The position numbers and the translations under genes were made by a program. Shown in pieces: positions 10,078 to 18,554 of a stretch of 64,000 bases of DNA (within the stretch, counting starts at the first letter, position 1; the number at the start of each line of letters is the position of its first letter). Below the pieces are notes generated by a model. The model was not told where the DNA came from and made no database searches. It worked only from the letters and a program-made list of their open reading frames with translations. This DNA is from G963677325 sp963677325 (lineage in GTDB: Bacteria > Bacteroidota > Bacteroidia > Bacteroidales > Prolixibacteraceae): assembly GCA_963677325.2 (NCBI GenBank), contig CAXXGM010000008.1, forward strand, positions 1 through 64,000. The letters are read 5' to 3'.

Positions 10078-10104
10078 GGGAGCAGTCATTTTGGCTGCTC
10101 TTTT
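10078..10104 (+). terminator. Hairpin terminator after the GH27 gene
   Basis: GAGCAG (10080-10085) and CTGCTC (10095-10100) form a stem followed by TTTTC. It lies about 140 bp after the GH27 stop in an otherwise featureless 418-bp convergent spacer (9936-10353). Confidence 0.5.
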
Positions 10105-10353
10105 CATTTCTTGGTATGCCTTTGGGCTATGAAAACTAATTTTGACTTCCACATATCTGGCTGCACTTTTTAGGCATTCCATTCATCATAAAAGTTTCAT
10201 GAAATGAATTTTATAAAACTTTTATCAATACCTTACTCGCATTGGCTTTTAGAGGTTTTTGCCAACCATTTTTCGGTATTATGGCCTTTGTAGAAAATTA
10301 AAGATTGCCAATTGTTACTGGCGCGACCTGTAAAAGAAATGATCAATTTTTAT

Positions 10354-11139
10354 CTATCGATTCCCTTCAACCATCACTTTTACCCAGATAGGCCTGTGAT
10401 CAGAAGCCACTGGCTCATTTGCAACTTCAGAAGCTGTCACTTTCACTTTTTGGCTGGTGCTTTTCTTTATTAGTATGTAGTCGATGCATATGTTTGGTCG
10501 ATCCGCAGGGAAGGTCGGTTTTGAAGGTTCGCTGAGAATGTTGAAATCATGCTGCAAATTGCTGATTTCCGTCGAATTAGGTTCAGAGTTCAAATCCCCT
10601 GCCAGAAAGACGGGTTTTGAGTATTTCTGAAGTCTTTCGGCTATCATCTGAACAGAGGTGATACGATCCGCGGGGGTTAATGAAAGATGGGTACAGCAAA
10701 ACACATAATTTTTCATTTCGACTATCAACAGACTTCTTTGCTCTTCTTTTCCGGGCAATGGGATGGCTTCCGTTTTTATTGGTTTTTCCCGGGTGAGAAT
10801 TCCAATACCGTATTTCCCTCCCTGGTAATTTATGGATCCCCTGTAGACCGGGAACATTTTGGTTCTGATGGCCAGTTCATTTAATGCTACCGCATTATTG
10901 AGCCGTTGTGTGGCACTGTCAAGTTCCTGAAGAGCAACACAATCAGCTTTACTGCGTTTGATTACATCCGCAGTTCTTTGAAAATCGGTTGCGTTATCGA
11001 GCCCCTTGCAGTTACGGACATTGTAACTCAGAATTTTTAAGTTAACAGGGTGTTGATGTTTGTTTTTGCCTGAAGCGGAAGCATTGTCACCCAGAAGAAT
11101 CGATAAACAGATAAAAAGAAGAATAGTGTGTTTTTTCAT
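10354..11139 (-). CDS. Endonuclease/exonuclease/phosphatase family protein, secreted
   Basis: 261 residues with a signal peptide (cut expected after ASA, about residue 23). EEP-superfamily motifs appear in order: LSYNVRNCKG, CVALQELD with the metal-binding Glu, THLSLTP, FLAGDLNSEP with the catalytic Asp-Asn, ICIDYILI, and SDHRPIWVKV with the terminal Asp-His pair. The family includes nucleases, phosphodiesterases and lipid phosphatases; secreted members in Bacteroidota are usually left uncharacterised. It converges with the GH27 gene. Family confident, substrate unknown. Confidence 0.88.
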   Translation of the reverse strand: MKKHTILLFICLSILLGDNASASGKNKHQHPVNLKILSYNVRNCKGLDNATDFQRTADVIKRSKADCVALQELDSATQRLNNAVALNELAIRTKMFPVYRGSINYQGGKYGIGILTREKPIKTEAIPLPGKEEQRSLLIVEMKNYVFCCTHLSLTPADRITSVQMIAERLQKYSKPVFLAGDLNSEPNSTEISNLQHDFNILSEPSKPTFPADRPNICIDYILIKKSTSQKVKVTASEVANEPVASDHRPIWVKVMVEGNR

Positions 11140-11194
11140 GATGTATCAAAAGATGTTAGTTTAAATTATTACAAAAATAAACTTTCCTATATCA

Positions 11195-11340
11195 AGTACC
11201 GTCAAGAATATAATGTCGTATTTTTAGGCTGAAGGAGTTTAGACTTTAGGCTGAAGGATCATAATATTTTCCTTTTACCTTTGGTCTAAACACCTATAGC
11301 CTATAAGCCTCATGCGACATTAATTTATCCAATTACTTAG
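11195..11340. repeat. MITE-like repeat, type R1, copy A
   Basis: A 146-bp non-coding element, near-identical to 31479-31626 and 42495-42635. The ends are imperfect inverted repeats: AAGTA…AATGTCGTA on the left and TGCGACATT…ATTACTTA on the right. The interior is built from TTTAGGC-like units with a complementary half (CCTATAGCCTATAAGCC). It ends 27 bp before the left inverted repeat of the IS110-type element. Confidence 0.75.
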
Positions 11341-11366
11341 TCCCTATGTTTGTAATTGCGCTATGC

Positions 11367-12827
11367 TAAAGAGGCATAAGCCTAAAGAGTATTATTTTTG
11401 ATTACTCGACTAATCAATAAAACTCAAAGACTTATGCAAACACAAAAGACGGGATTAGATTTTAAAGGACAAAATATTTTTGTCGGAATTGATGTTCATT
11501 TGAAAAGCTGGGCGGTAACGATCTTGACCGATAATCTGGTCCACAAGACATTTACCCAACCGGCCTGTGCAGATACATTGTCAAACTATTTGAACCGTAA
11601 TTTTCCTTGTGGCGATTACTATTCAGTGTATGAAGCTGGTTTCAGTGGTTTTTGGACACATTACAAACTGAAGGAAATGGGAATAAACAACATTGTCATT
11701 AATCCGGCAGATGTCCCCACCACACAGAAGGAACATTTGCAAAAGGATGACCCGACAGACAGTCGCAAGCTTGCCAGGTCATTGCGTGCCGGGGATTTAA
11801 AGGCAATCTATGTTCCAGAGCCATCAACATTGGAAGATAGGTCTCTGATCCGGCTGCGGGCAACTTTGGTAAAAGATATGGTTCGGTTCAAACAGCGGAT
11901 AAAATCGTTTTTGCACTTTTATGGGATATCTATTCCTGCTGAATTTGAGAAATCGGGAACCCACTGGTCCAGACGATTTATGAAATGGCTCAATCAGGTT
12001 TCTCTTCAGCACGAATCCGGAACTCAAACGTTGAAAATATTGGTACAAGAAGCCGACGGGCAAAGGAAACTTCTGCTGGAAGTTTTACGAAAAATCAGGG
12101 CTTTGTCCCGTAGCGAAAAATATGCAACCAGAATGGAATTATTGCGGAGCATCCCTGGTGTGGGTTTTGTTACGGCCATCACTTTTTTGACCGAAATAGA
12201 AAATATAGAACGATTTGAAAACGCAGATCATTTTGCCGGGTTTGTAGGCTTGATCCCCAACAGGCATTCTAGCGGGAACAAGGAAAATAACGGGGATATG
12301 ACCTTTCGAGGACAGACAGCCTTGCGCAAATCGTTAATCGAGAGTTCCTGGTTTGCAGCCCGGCTTGATCCAGCCCTGGCTATGAGCTTTAATGTCTATG
12401 TCAGGCGGATGGAACCAAACAAGGCAATCATCCGAATTGCACGAAAAGTATTGAACCGAATGTATTACGTACTTAAAAACAAAAAAGAATATGTATCAGG
12501 AGTTGTTAAATGAATCCTTAAAAACAATCAATATATCAAGGTGACCGCTGACAGTTTCTTGCAGCCAGTCTGCTTATTTAGAATGCGGCACTTTACTTAT
12601 AAAAACTGAAACAGGGAAATGTGGCATTTTGTCCACTTATAGAAGATTGTTTTTATAGGACTTTTATCGGCATTGGCTAAGAGTAGAACATTGGGTTTTC
12701 CTTAGCCATATTTGGATTCCTGTATAAGTAAAAGGAAGGCCCGAAAACCTCCCCTTATACAGTGTATCCGTAAAGAGTATTGCTGACAGGTTGCTCCCCA
12801 GTAGAGCCTGCGTCCTCTTCCTCTTTA
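11367..12827 (+). mobile_element. IS110-family (IS1111-like) insertion sequence
   Basis: The unit contains one transposase gene and a long non-coding segment after it. Possible subterminal inverted repeats are TAAAGAGG at 11367-11374 and CCTCTTTA at 12820-12827; both are preceded or followed by an AATT-containing stretch. A long non-coding region downstream of the gene rather than upstream is the IS1111 arrangement. Exact ends are not known because these elements make no target duplication and lack terminal repeats. Only one copy is in this window. Confidence 0.65.
11434..12513 (+). CDS. IS110-family transposase
   Basis: 359-residue DEDD transposase. The RuvC-like N-terminal half has GIDVH (Asp20), YEAGFSG (Glu67) and DDPTDSRKLA (Asp105/106/109), the four acidic positions of this family. 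The C-terminal Transposase_20 half has IPGVGFVTAITFL and then FAGFVGLIPNRHSSG, followed by an RGQTALRKSLIESSW stretch containing the expected serine. A TTG 36 bp upstream is less likely than this ATG. The gene appears intact, so the element may be active. Such transposases work with a structured RNA encoded by the element itself. Confidence 0.92.
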   Translation: MQTQKTGLDFKGQNIFVGIDVHLKSWAVTILTDNLVHKTFTQPACADTLSNYLNRNFPCGDYYSVYEAGFSGFWTHYKLKEMGINNIVINPADVPTTQKEHLQKDDPTDSRKLARSLRAGDLKAIYVPEPSTLEDRSLIRLRATLVKDMVRFKQRIKSFLHFYGISIPAEFEKSGTHWSRRFMKWLNQVSLQHESGTQTLKILVQEADGQRKLLLEVLRKIRALSRSEKYATRMELLRSIPGVGFVTAITFLTEIENIERFENADHFAGFVGLIPNRHSSGNKENNGDMTFRGQTALRKSLIESSWFAARLDPALAMSFNVYVRRMEPNKAIIRIARKVLNRMYYVLKNKKEYVSGVVK

Positions 12828-12830
12828 CTA
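12660..12830 (+). ncRNA. Candidate bridge (seek) RNA region of the IS element
   Basis: Three consecutive hairpins lie in the non-coding right end. They are TGGCTAAG/CTTAGCCA (12674-12681 with 12701-12708, 19-nt loop), CTGTATAAG/CTTATACAG (12720-12728 with 12754-12762, 25-nt loop) and GACAGG/CCTGCGTC (12785-12790 with 12807-12814). IS110/IS1111 elements are known to encode an RNA with a 5' stem and two large internal loops that pair with target and donor DNA. Position and shape fit, but loop-target pairing was not tested. Confidence 0.45.
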
Positions 12831-12931
12831 ATTGCAAAGTTAATGTTCTGTAAACGAAATATTTGAAAAATAAACAAAATAAAATAGCCAAAAAATAATG
12901 CTCTCAGAATTTGGATTACAACATAGAAGAA

Positions 12932-13179
12932 ACTGTTTAAATTTCTTTTTAACAAAGTTGAACCCACTTCGGGGTTCTGTATAGTATGTATTTCAGTGCC
13001 TCCGGTTACACCGGAGGTTATTCAAATTCAAGTCCTTCGGACTTAAATTTGCTTTATACCCTGAAAGGGTTTAATATGAATAACCGTGGGGGTAACCCAC
13101 GGAAAATGTGACATATAAGACCTCAACCCCGAAGGGGCTGAACTACTTAAAATCCCAAAAGAACTAAATTTAAACAGTC
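12932..13179. repeat. Hairpin-array repeat (type R5)
   Basis: The outer ends are inverted repeats (ACTGTTTAAATTT at 12932 and AAATTTAAACAGT ending 13179), with a second pair, TTCGGGGTT and AACCCCGAA, further in. Between them lie independent small palindromes: CCTCCGGTTACACCGGAGG, GTCCTTCGGAC, ACCCTGAAAGGGT and CCGTGGGGGTAACCCACGG. Elements with this look are common in Bacteroidota genomes; their mechanism is not known to me. It sits immediately beyond the insertion sequence. Confidence 0.65.
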
Positions 13180-13517
13180 TCTTAAAATCAATTAAGTAAG
13201 GAGTTTATCTTTATTGTTTCTATCATTTTGTTTAGAGATTAGTTTTTATAAAATTTCCAATTCATAAAATAACCTAAGCGAGGTATCTCAGGTTATCTAT
13301 TTTGATGTCCGGATGTAAATCTATGAGGGACTCAGTAGGATATTATTGAATTAAAGGGAATGCCTGTTTTTTGTTGTTGACAAAATTGATTAACAATTTA
13401 ATCAAATAAAAATTACTTTTATGGCTGAAAGACTATCTTAGCTGAATCTCTACGACAATCACATTGATGTTGAAGGGGAAGGCATTGATTTTAACCTGAC
13501 TTTTTAATTGATTTTTC

Positions 13518-16271
13518 ATGAAGAAATATCACTATTTGTCGTTAATTATTCTTGCTGTATTTGTAAGTTCTTTTATTATCGATAAGAAGGAATCAATACC
13601 TCAAAAGGGGTCTGACACAAATTATCTCAATAAACCCAAGGTTATCAGGCTTGATGCGGATGCAGCAATAATCAATTCTGAATCTGCCGAGATCGTAAAT
13701 GATGCCAGGTTAAGCAGCAAAAAAGGCATCACCTTGAAGCCTGGTGTGACTACAGCGATTGACGGCGAACGCACCGGATCCGACCTGGTATTTAATGTGA
13801 ATTTGCCGGCGGGCCGTTACGTGATGAGCACTTTTGCTGTTACTGATTCTGAAGGCGCCGGGCAAATGAAAAAGGCGACAACCAAATTTGAATCGCTTTA
13901 CATCAGGATTCAAATTGACGATCTCCGCCCTACCAAACGGGTTGTCAGTGTCCCTTGGGATAGACCCAGACAAGAAACAGGTATGTTCGATTTCAATGGC
14001 AGTACTCAAAAGCTGAGAATCTGGTTACCTCGCGGAGTACGGCTTGAATATGTAGAACTTTCAAATTATGTTGCGCCGAAGGTCCCTGAATCAGCCAATA
14101 ATTATAAACCCGAAATTATCCCGCCTGCCACCCATCCACGGCTGTGTATAAATCGCCAATCGTTGCCAAAGGTTAAAGCGCGATTGGAAATGGGCGAAAA
14201 TCTGGCGATATGGAAGGAAGTAAAAAAATCGGCACTTACCCCATTTGTTTTCCAATTCAATCCTGATAAAGAAATGTCGTATGATGCCAAACTGGAAAGG
14301 GCAGCCGAAACAAAAGCATTTTATTATCTGATGACCGGTGACAAAAAGATTGGAAAAGAGGCGATTCAGTTGATGACCAATTATCTTTCACTTGTTGAAT
14401 TCGGCAATCTTCTGGATATTACCCGTGAAATTGGCCGGGCTATTTATACTGCATCAGAAGTCTATGACTGGTGTTATGACCTCCTGACCACAGATGAAAG
14501 AAAAATACTTTACGACAATATGATGCGATTGTCTGAAAATATGGAGATTGGCTGGCCGCCATTCAAGCAGAGCATCGTTACCGGACATGGAAACGAAGCG
14601 CAGGTCAATCGCGATCTGTTATCCATGAGCATTGCGATTTATAATGAAAATACGTTGCCCTATCAATATTGTTCCTATCGTATTTTAGAGGAACTGGTCC
14701 CCCTACGAAGCTGGCAATATCAGTCACCCCGCCACAATCAGGGACTTAACTACGCTTCATACAGGATGACATGGGAATTGTATGCTGCCATGTTGTTTTA
14801 CCGGATGACAGGACGTCCGGTTTTTGACGAAAATATCAAAAACGTTTCAAAGCATTTTTTATATATGCGTCTTCCTGACGGAGAAATGCTCCGGGATGGG
14901 GATGGAGTGGACGGACCTCTGACTGAAAACTATTACTGGAGTCGTCCACAGATCATGTTTATGTTTTATACCTATGCCAATGATCCCATTATAAAGGCTG
15001 AATTTGAGCATCAGGGTGGAATATCAGAAAATCCCGTATTGTTCCTTCTTCTGAATGATCCTGAACTGAAAGCACAACCGGGCATGGAGTCCTTGCCGTT
15101 AACGGAGGATTTTGGACCGATCCTTGGATCGATGGTTGCAAGGACTGGCTGGCATATGGGATTAAACAGTAACGATGTCGTTGCTGAAATAAAGGGAGGT
15201 GGCTATCATTTTGGCAATCATCAACACAGCGATGCAGGAGCGATCCAGATTTATTATCGTGGATATCAGGTGGCTGATCTTGGCTTGTATGGTTTTTATG
15301 GTACTCCGTATGATTTCAATTTTAATAAACGTTCAGTCTCACACAGCATGATGCTTGTCAGGGATCCTGAAGAGAAATTCGGCAGCACAGAATCGAATGA
15401 CGGAGGGACAAGGTTCAATCAACGGAGTCCGGAAACGCCAAAAGAAGCACAAACAGATCCATGGTTCAACAATGGGAAGGTAGTTTCCGCTGATTTTGGA
15501 CCCTCGAAACTTAAACCATCATTCAGTTATTTTTCCGTTGATCTGACCGCCGCGTATTCATCCAAGTTAAAATCGTACAATCGCGAATTCTGCTTTCTCA
15601 ATCTGAATCGTGAAGATATCCCTGCTGCCATTATTCTAAGCGATAACATGACGTCTGCCAATCCTGAATTTAAGAAATACTGGCAGATAAATACTCATAA
15701 AATGCCTGAGATTACAGGTAACAGGATTGTTTTAAGAAATGAGATGAAGGGTCTTGTAGGCAAAACTCATGTCGAAATGCTTTTGCCGTCTTTAAAAGAA
15801 TGTAATACAGAGGTTCTGAGCGGAACAGAATCTCACAGTTCATTCGGATTCAAGTACGATATTCCCAGCAAGTTTTTGGAGAAAAATTTTCCGGAAGTGA
15901 ATGGACACCGAATTATGATTTCACCTAAAGCAACTAATAATCAGGATCGTTTTTTAACGGTTTTCCAACTTACGGCAGGTGATACAAAGCCGCTGCCGGT
16001 CACTCATTATGAAACAAAGGTTAGCTATGTTATCCTCCTTGGTGACCGGGTAGTCAGCCTAAGTAAAAGTAATGATTTGATTGATACAAGCTATACCGTA
16101 AAAATTCCGGTAAAAGGTAAATGTCAGGTAGTTTTGACCGGCATGAAACCGCACAAATGGAATGTTACAAGCAAGGATGGGAAAAAACTATTTACTGCCG
16201 ATGTCCTGGAAGGAAAAAATACGATCTATTTTGAGGCCAATATTGGTGAATATGTCATTTCTCCTCTCTGA
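13518..16271 (+). CDS. Heparinase II/III family polysaccharide lyase
   Basis: 917 residues with a signal anchor/peptide (LSLIILAVFVSSF). An N-terminal beta domain (about 40-190) is followed by an alpha/alpha toroid (about 205-520). Then comes the heparinase II/III beta-sandwich, starting near GGGYHFGNHQHSDAG at 560-574, whose His568/His570 fit the conserved catalytic or metal site. HNQGLNYASYR in the toroid resembles the catalytic Asn/Tyr segment. Family members cleave uronic-acid glycosidic bonds by beta-elimination in heparin-like or alginate-like polymers. The C-terminal sandwich is complete. Directly upstream of the PUL 1 sigma gene. The fold is confident; which uronan is cut is not. Confidence 0.85.
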   Translation: MKKYHYLSLIILAVFVSSFIIDKKESIPQKGSDTNYLNKPKVIRLDADAAIINSESAEIVNDARLSSKKGITLKPGVTTAIDGERTGSDLVFNVNLPAGRYVMSTFAVTDSEGAGQMKKATTKFESLYIRIQIDDLRPTKRVVSVPWDRPRQETGMFDFNGSTQKLRIWLPRGVRLEYVELSNYVAPKVPESANNYKPEIIPPATHPRLCINRQSLPKVKARLEMGENLAIWKEVKKSALTPFVFQFNPDKEMSYDAKLERAAETKAFYYLMTGDKKIGKEAIQLMTNYLSLVEFGNLLDITREIGRAIYTASEVYDWCYDLLTTDERKILYDNMMRLSENMEIGWPPFKQSIVTGHGNEAQVNRDLLSMSIAIYNENTLPYQYCSYRILEELVPLRSWQYQSPRHNQGLNYASYRMTWELYAAMLFYRMTGRPVFDENIKNVSKHFLYMRLPDGEMLRDGDGVDGPLTENYYWSRPQIMFMFYTYANDPIIKAEFEHQGGISENPVLFLLLNDPELKAQPGMESLPLTEDFGPILGSMVARTGWHMGLNSNDVVAEIKGGGYHFGNHQHSDAGAIQIYYRGYQVADLGLYGFYGTPYDFNFNKRSVSHSMMLVRDPEEKFGSTESNDGGTRFNQRSPETPKEAQTDPWFNNGKVVSADFGPSKLKPSFSYFSVDLTAAYSSKLKSYNREFCFLNLNREDIPAAIILSDNMTSANPEFKKYWQINTHKMPEITGNRIVLRNEMKGLVGKTHVEMLLPSLKECNTEVLSGTESHSSFGFKYDIPSKFLEKNFPEVNGHRIMISPKATNNQDRFLTVFQLTAGDTKPLPVTHYETKVSYVILLGDRVVSLSKSNDLIDTSYTVKIPVKGKCQVVLTGMKPHKWNVTSKDGKKLFTADVLEGKNTIYFEANIGEYVISPL

Positions 16272-16397
16272 TTAAATGGAGAGAGTTACCGGTTGTTGGT
16301 ATCTAAATTATCGAGTGAGAAGAAAAATCTTGCTGTTTTATTCAAATAAAAAATTACTTTTATCGCCTCAGAACGATCATAACCTAACCTCTTCAGT

Positions 16398-16952
16398 ATG
16401 TACATTGAAGATAAATTGCTTTTCAATGAAATCCGTAATCGTAATCTAAAAGTTTATGAAGCTTTATTTTGTACGTATTATCCACAATTAATAAGATTTG
16501 CGAATAGGTTTATTCTTGATTTACAAGAATGTGAAGATATTGTTCAGAACCTGTTTGTTTATTTTTGGGAGAATACGGAGAAAATTAATCTCGACATCTC
16601 TTTGAAAAATTATTTTTTTCAGTCCGTTAAAAATCGTTGTTTGAATAATTTGCGGGATCATCAGATCAGAGACAGGCATAATCTCTTGTATACAGAAGCC
16701 TTATTTGACCAGGTGGATCATGAGGATTTATACGATCCGGATATTTTTATTCAAATTAAAGAGGCCATTGCTTCAATGCCTAAACAAATGGCTGAGGTTT
16801 TTAAATTGAAATATGTTGAATGTAAAAGAATAAACGAGATAGCGCAGCTAAATAATATTTCGGAGAATACGGTTAAGACTCAATTACTACGTGCAAAAAA
16901 TAAGATGCGAAAGATACTACTTGAAACCACCTCTATAAAGTTCTTATTATAG
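16398..16952 (+). CDS. ECF-type RNA polymerase sigma factor (PUL 1)
   Basis: 184-residue sigma-70 factor of the Bacteroidota FecI-like type. Region 2 spans about residues 18-75 (AFLLY-like start, then ECEDIVQNLFVYFWEN). Region 4 spans about 120-175, starting SMPKQMAEVFKLKY and ending with the helix-turn-helix NNISENTVKTQLLRAKNKMRK. It should direct transcription of the SusCD genes downstream once released by the FecR-type anti-sigma factor encoded next. A 238-bp inverted-repeat element separates the two genes, so they may not be co-transcribed in the usual way. Confidence 0.92.
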   Translation: MYIEDKLLFNEIRNRNLKVYEALFCTYYPQLIRFANRFILDLQECEDIVQNLFVYFWENTEKINLDISLKNYFFQSVKNRCLNNLRDHQIRDRHNLLYTEALFDQVDHEDLYDPDIFIQIKEAIASMPKQMAEVFKLKYVECKRINEIAQLNNISENTVKTQLLRAKNKMRKILLETTSIKFLL

Positions 16953-16971
16953 GTTTACAGCCGATTTCTAA

Positions 16972-17209
16972 TAACGTGAGTTCGATCTAAGTAATGGATA
17001 AGGTAATGCTTGATTGTTTGAGCGCTAATGTTGTTTTCGATAACCTAATCTAAAAAAAACACCTCAGTAGATGAAATTGATTTCACCTTTTCACCAACCT
17101 CATTACCTAATTTAATCAGGTAATCAGGTCAATTTTTCTCTCTCGACCATTTCTACTGAGGTGTTTTTGACAGATTAGGTTATCCATTCCTTAGATCGAA
17201 CTCACGTTA
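16972..17209. repeat. MITE-like element with long inverted ends (type R4)
   Basis: The left end TAACGTGAGTTCGATCTAAG pairs with the right end CTTAGATCGAACTCACGTTA, and ATGGATAA with TTATCCAT. After a 39-nt interruption on the left, TAACCTAATCT and ACACCTCAGTAGA pair with their complements at 17150-17181. The centre (about 70 bp) is unpaired. The unit fills the spacer between the sigma and anti-sigma genes. A lone end with TGAGTTCGATCTAAG is found at 24263. Confidence 0.75.
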
Positions 17210-17292
17210 ATAGATACCTAAATCATTATTTTTTTTAAATTTTTGTCACCTGTAATGAATCTGAAGTGTCTTAAAGACAAATCAGACATTAT

Positions 17293-18456
17293 ATGCCTAA
17301 AGAGCGGACGATCATCGATTATGAAATAATCTGGAAAAAAATTCATCAGTCATTGACTGATGAAGAAGAGTTATTGCTGCGTCAGTGGTTAAATGAAAGC
17401 GATTCGCATAAGCATTACTTTGATGAAACCGTTCGATACTATCATGAAGGCTCTGATTTTAATAAAGATGGATCAGATATAAGGACGGCCTGGAAAGCTC
17501 TCAAAATCAAAGACAAGTCCAAGAGCAAGTACACGGGATGGGTCATTTCTTTATCAGCTGCCGCTGCAGCAGTATTTCTGATCATTACCTGGTTGCTTCC
17601 AACAAAAGATATCGAGAATGAAATAGTAAGAGAAAATAAGGTTGAATTAATCAAACCGGGGAGCAATCAGGCCACCTTAATTCTTAATGATGGATCTGTC
17701 CTTGATCTTGCTTCATCAAAAAAACTTCAATTGACTGAAGGTGGTTCTGATATTAAGATTGAAGGAACCAGGCTTGAGTATACAGAGAAATCAAACATTG
17801 CTCAGGGAGTAAAATACAATACTTTAAGTGTTCCACGAGGAGGGGAGTTTTTTCTTCAACTTGCAGATGGGACTAAGGTGTGGCTTAATTCGGAAACCAC
17901 TTTGCGCTATCCTGTTCAATTTGCGGGTAATGAGCGTAAAGTGGAACTTACGGGTGAAGCCTTTTTTGAAGTGACAAAGAATGAAAAAGTTCCTTTCCTT
18001 GTTGAATCCGGTGATCAAACAGTAAGAGTGCTTGGGACTGAATTCAATATCTCCTCCTATAATGAAAATCCGCTCATTTATACCACCCTGGTAAAGGGAA
18101 GTGTAGAAGTATATCTAAAAAATAAGCCAGGCGACGGGGAAATACTGGCGCCAAATGAACAAAGTTCCACAAATACAGTTGAAGCACTAATCTCCAAGCG
18201 GAAGGTTGATCCCTATCAATTTATTGCATGGAAGGAAGGCCGGTTTGTTTTTGAAGATCAAAAACTTGGAGAAATTATGAACACCTTATCGAAATGGTAT
18301 AATGTAGAGGTGGTTTTCGCTCGGGAGGATCTCAAAAGTATCCGTTTTACCGGAGATCTTCCGCGCTATTCCAGTTTTGATGAGATATTGACGAAAATAG
18401 GGAAGACAAATGAAGTGAAGTTCAGGATCGAAAACAAAATAATTACTATCAATTAA
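17293..18456 (+). CDS. FecR-type anti-sigma factor (PUL 1)
   Basis: 387-residue inner-membrane sigma regulator. The cytoplasmic N-terminus (1-75) carries a sigma-binding region with LTDEEELLLRQWLNES. One membrane helix lies at about 78-97 (SAAAAAVFLIITWLLP). The periplasmic FecR domain (about 180-275) has VPRGGEFFLQLADGTKVWLN, LTGEAFFEV and VRVLGTEFNIS. The DUF4974-like C-terminal STN domain starts around 310 (RFVFEDQKLGEIMNTLSKWY). In this family, signals from the SusC plug reach this protein and release the sigma factor. Confidence 0.93.
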   Translation: MPKERTIIDYEIIWKKIHQSLTDEEELLLRQWLNESDSHKHYFDETVRYYHEGSDFNKDGSDIRTAWKALKIKDKSKSKYTGWVISLSAAAAAVFLIITWLLPTKDIENEIVRENKVELIKPGSNQATLILNDGSVLDLASSKKLQLTEGGSDIKIEGTRLEYTEKSNIAQGVKYNTLSVPRGGEFFLQLADGTKVWLNSETTLRYPVQFAGNERKVELTGEAFFEVTKNEKVPFLVESGDQTVRVLGTEFNISSYNENPLIYTTLVKGSVEVYLKNKPGDGEILAPNEQSSTNTVEALISKRKVDPYQFIAWKEGRFVFEDQKLGEIMNTLSKWYNVEVVFAREDLKSIRFTGDLPRYSSFDEILTKIGKTNEVKFRIENKIITIN

Positions 18457-18554
18457 CAAAAGAGGCTTAAAGAAAAATGCGGAAAATGTTTGCACCATTT
18501 CCCGCATTACATTCAGCAATAATTACTAAATGTTCAACAAAACAGTACAAATTT

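Larger units (their letters stand above)
12514..13517. other. 1-kb gene-free region: IS right end, hairpin-array repeat, leader of the lyase gene
   Basis: No credible gene. 12514-12830 is the right end of the insertion sequence, 12932-13179 is a hairpin-array repeat, and 13180-13517 is AT-rich. Around 13405 a stretch reading AAATAAAAATTACTTTTAT closely matches one at about 16347, just upstream of the sigma gene. It may be a shared promoter region or the relic of a second sigma-gene leader. Confidence 0.45.

Noticed and set aside
10020..10100. tRNA or riboswitch in the spacer after GH27
   Set aside because: Only a simple hairpin is visible; there is no cloverleaf, no conserved T-loop and no known aptamer core.
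12664..12891. Minus-strand open frame in the IS right end
   Set aside because: It overlaps the hairpins of the candidate bridge RNA and has a low-complexity, Leu/Phe-rich translation.
13400..13517. Short peptide gene before the heparinase-type lyase
   Set aside because: The frame is interrupted by several stops; the resemblance to the sequence before the sigma gene is better explained as a leader or promoter relic.
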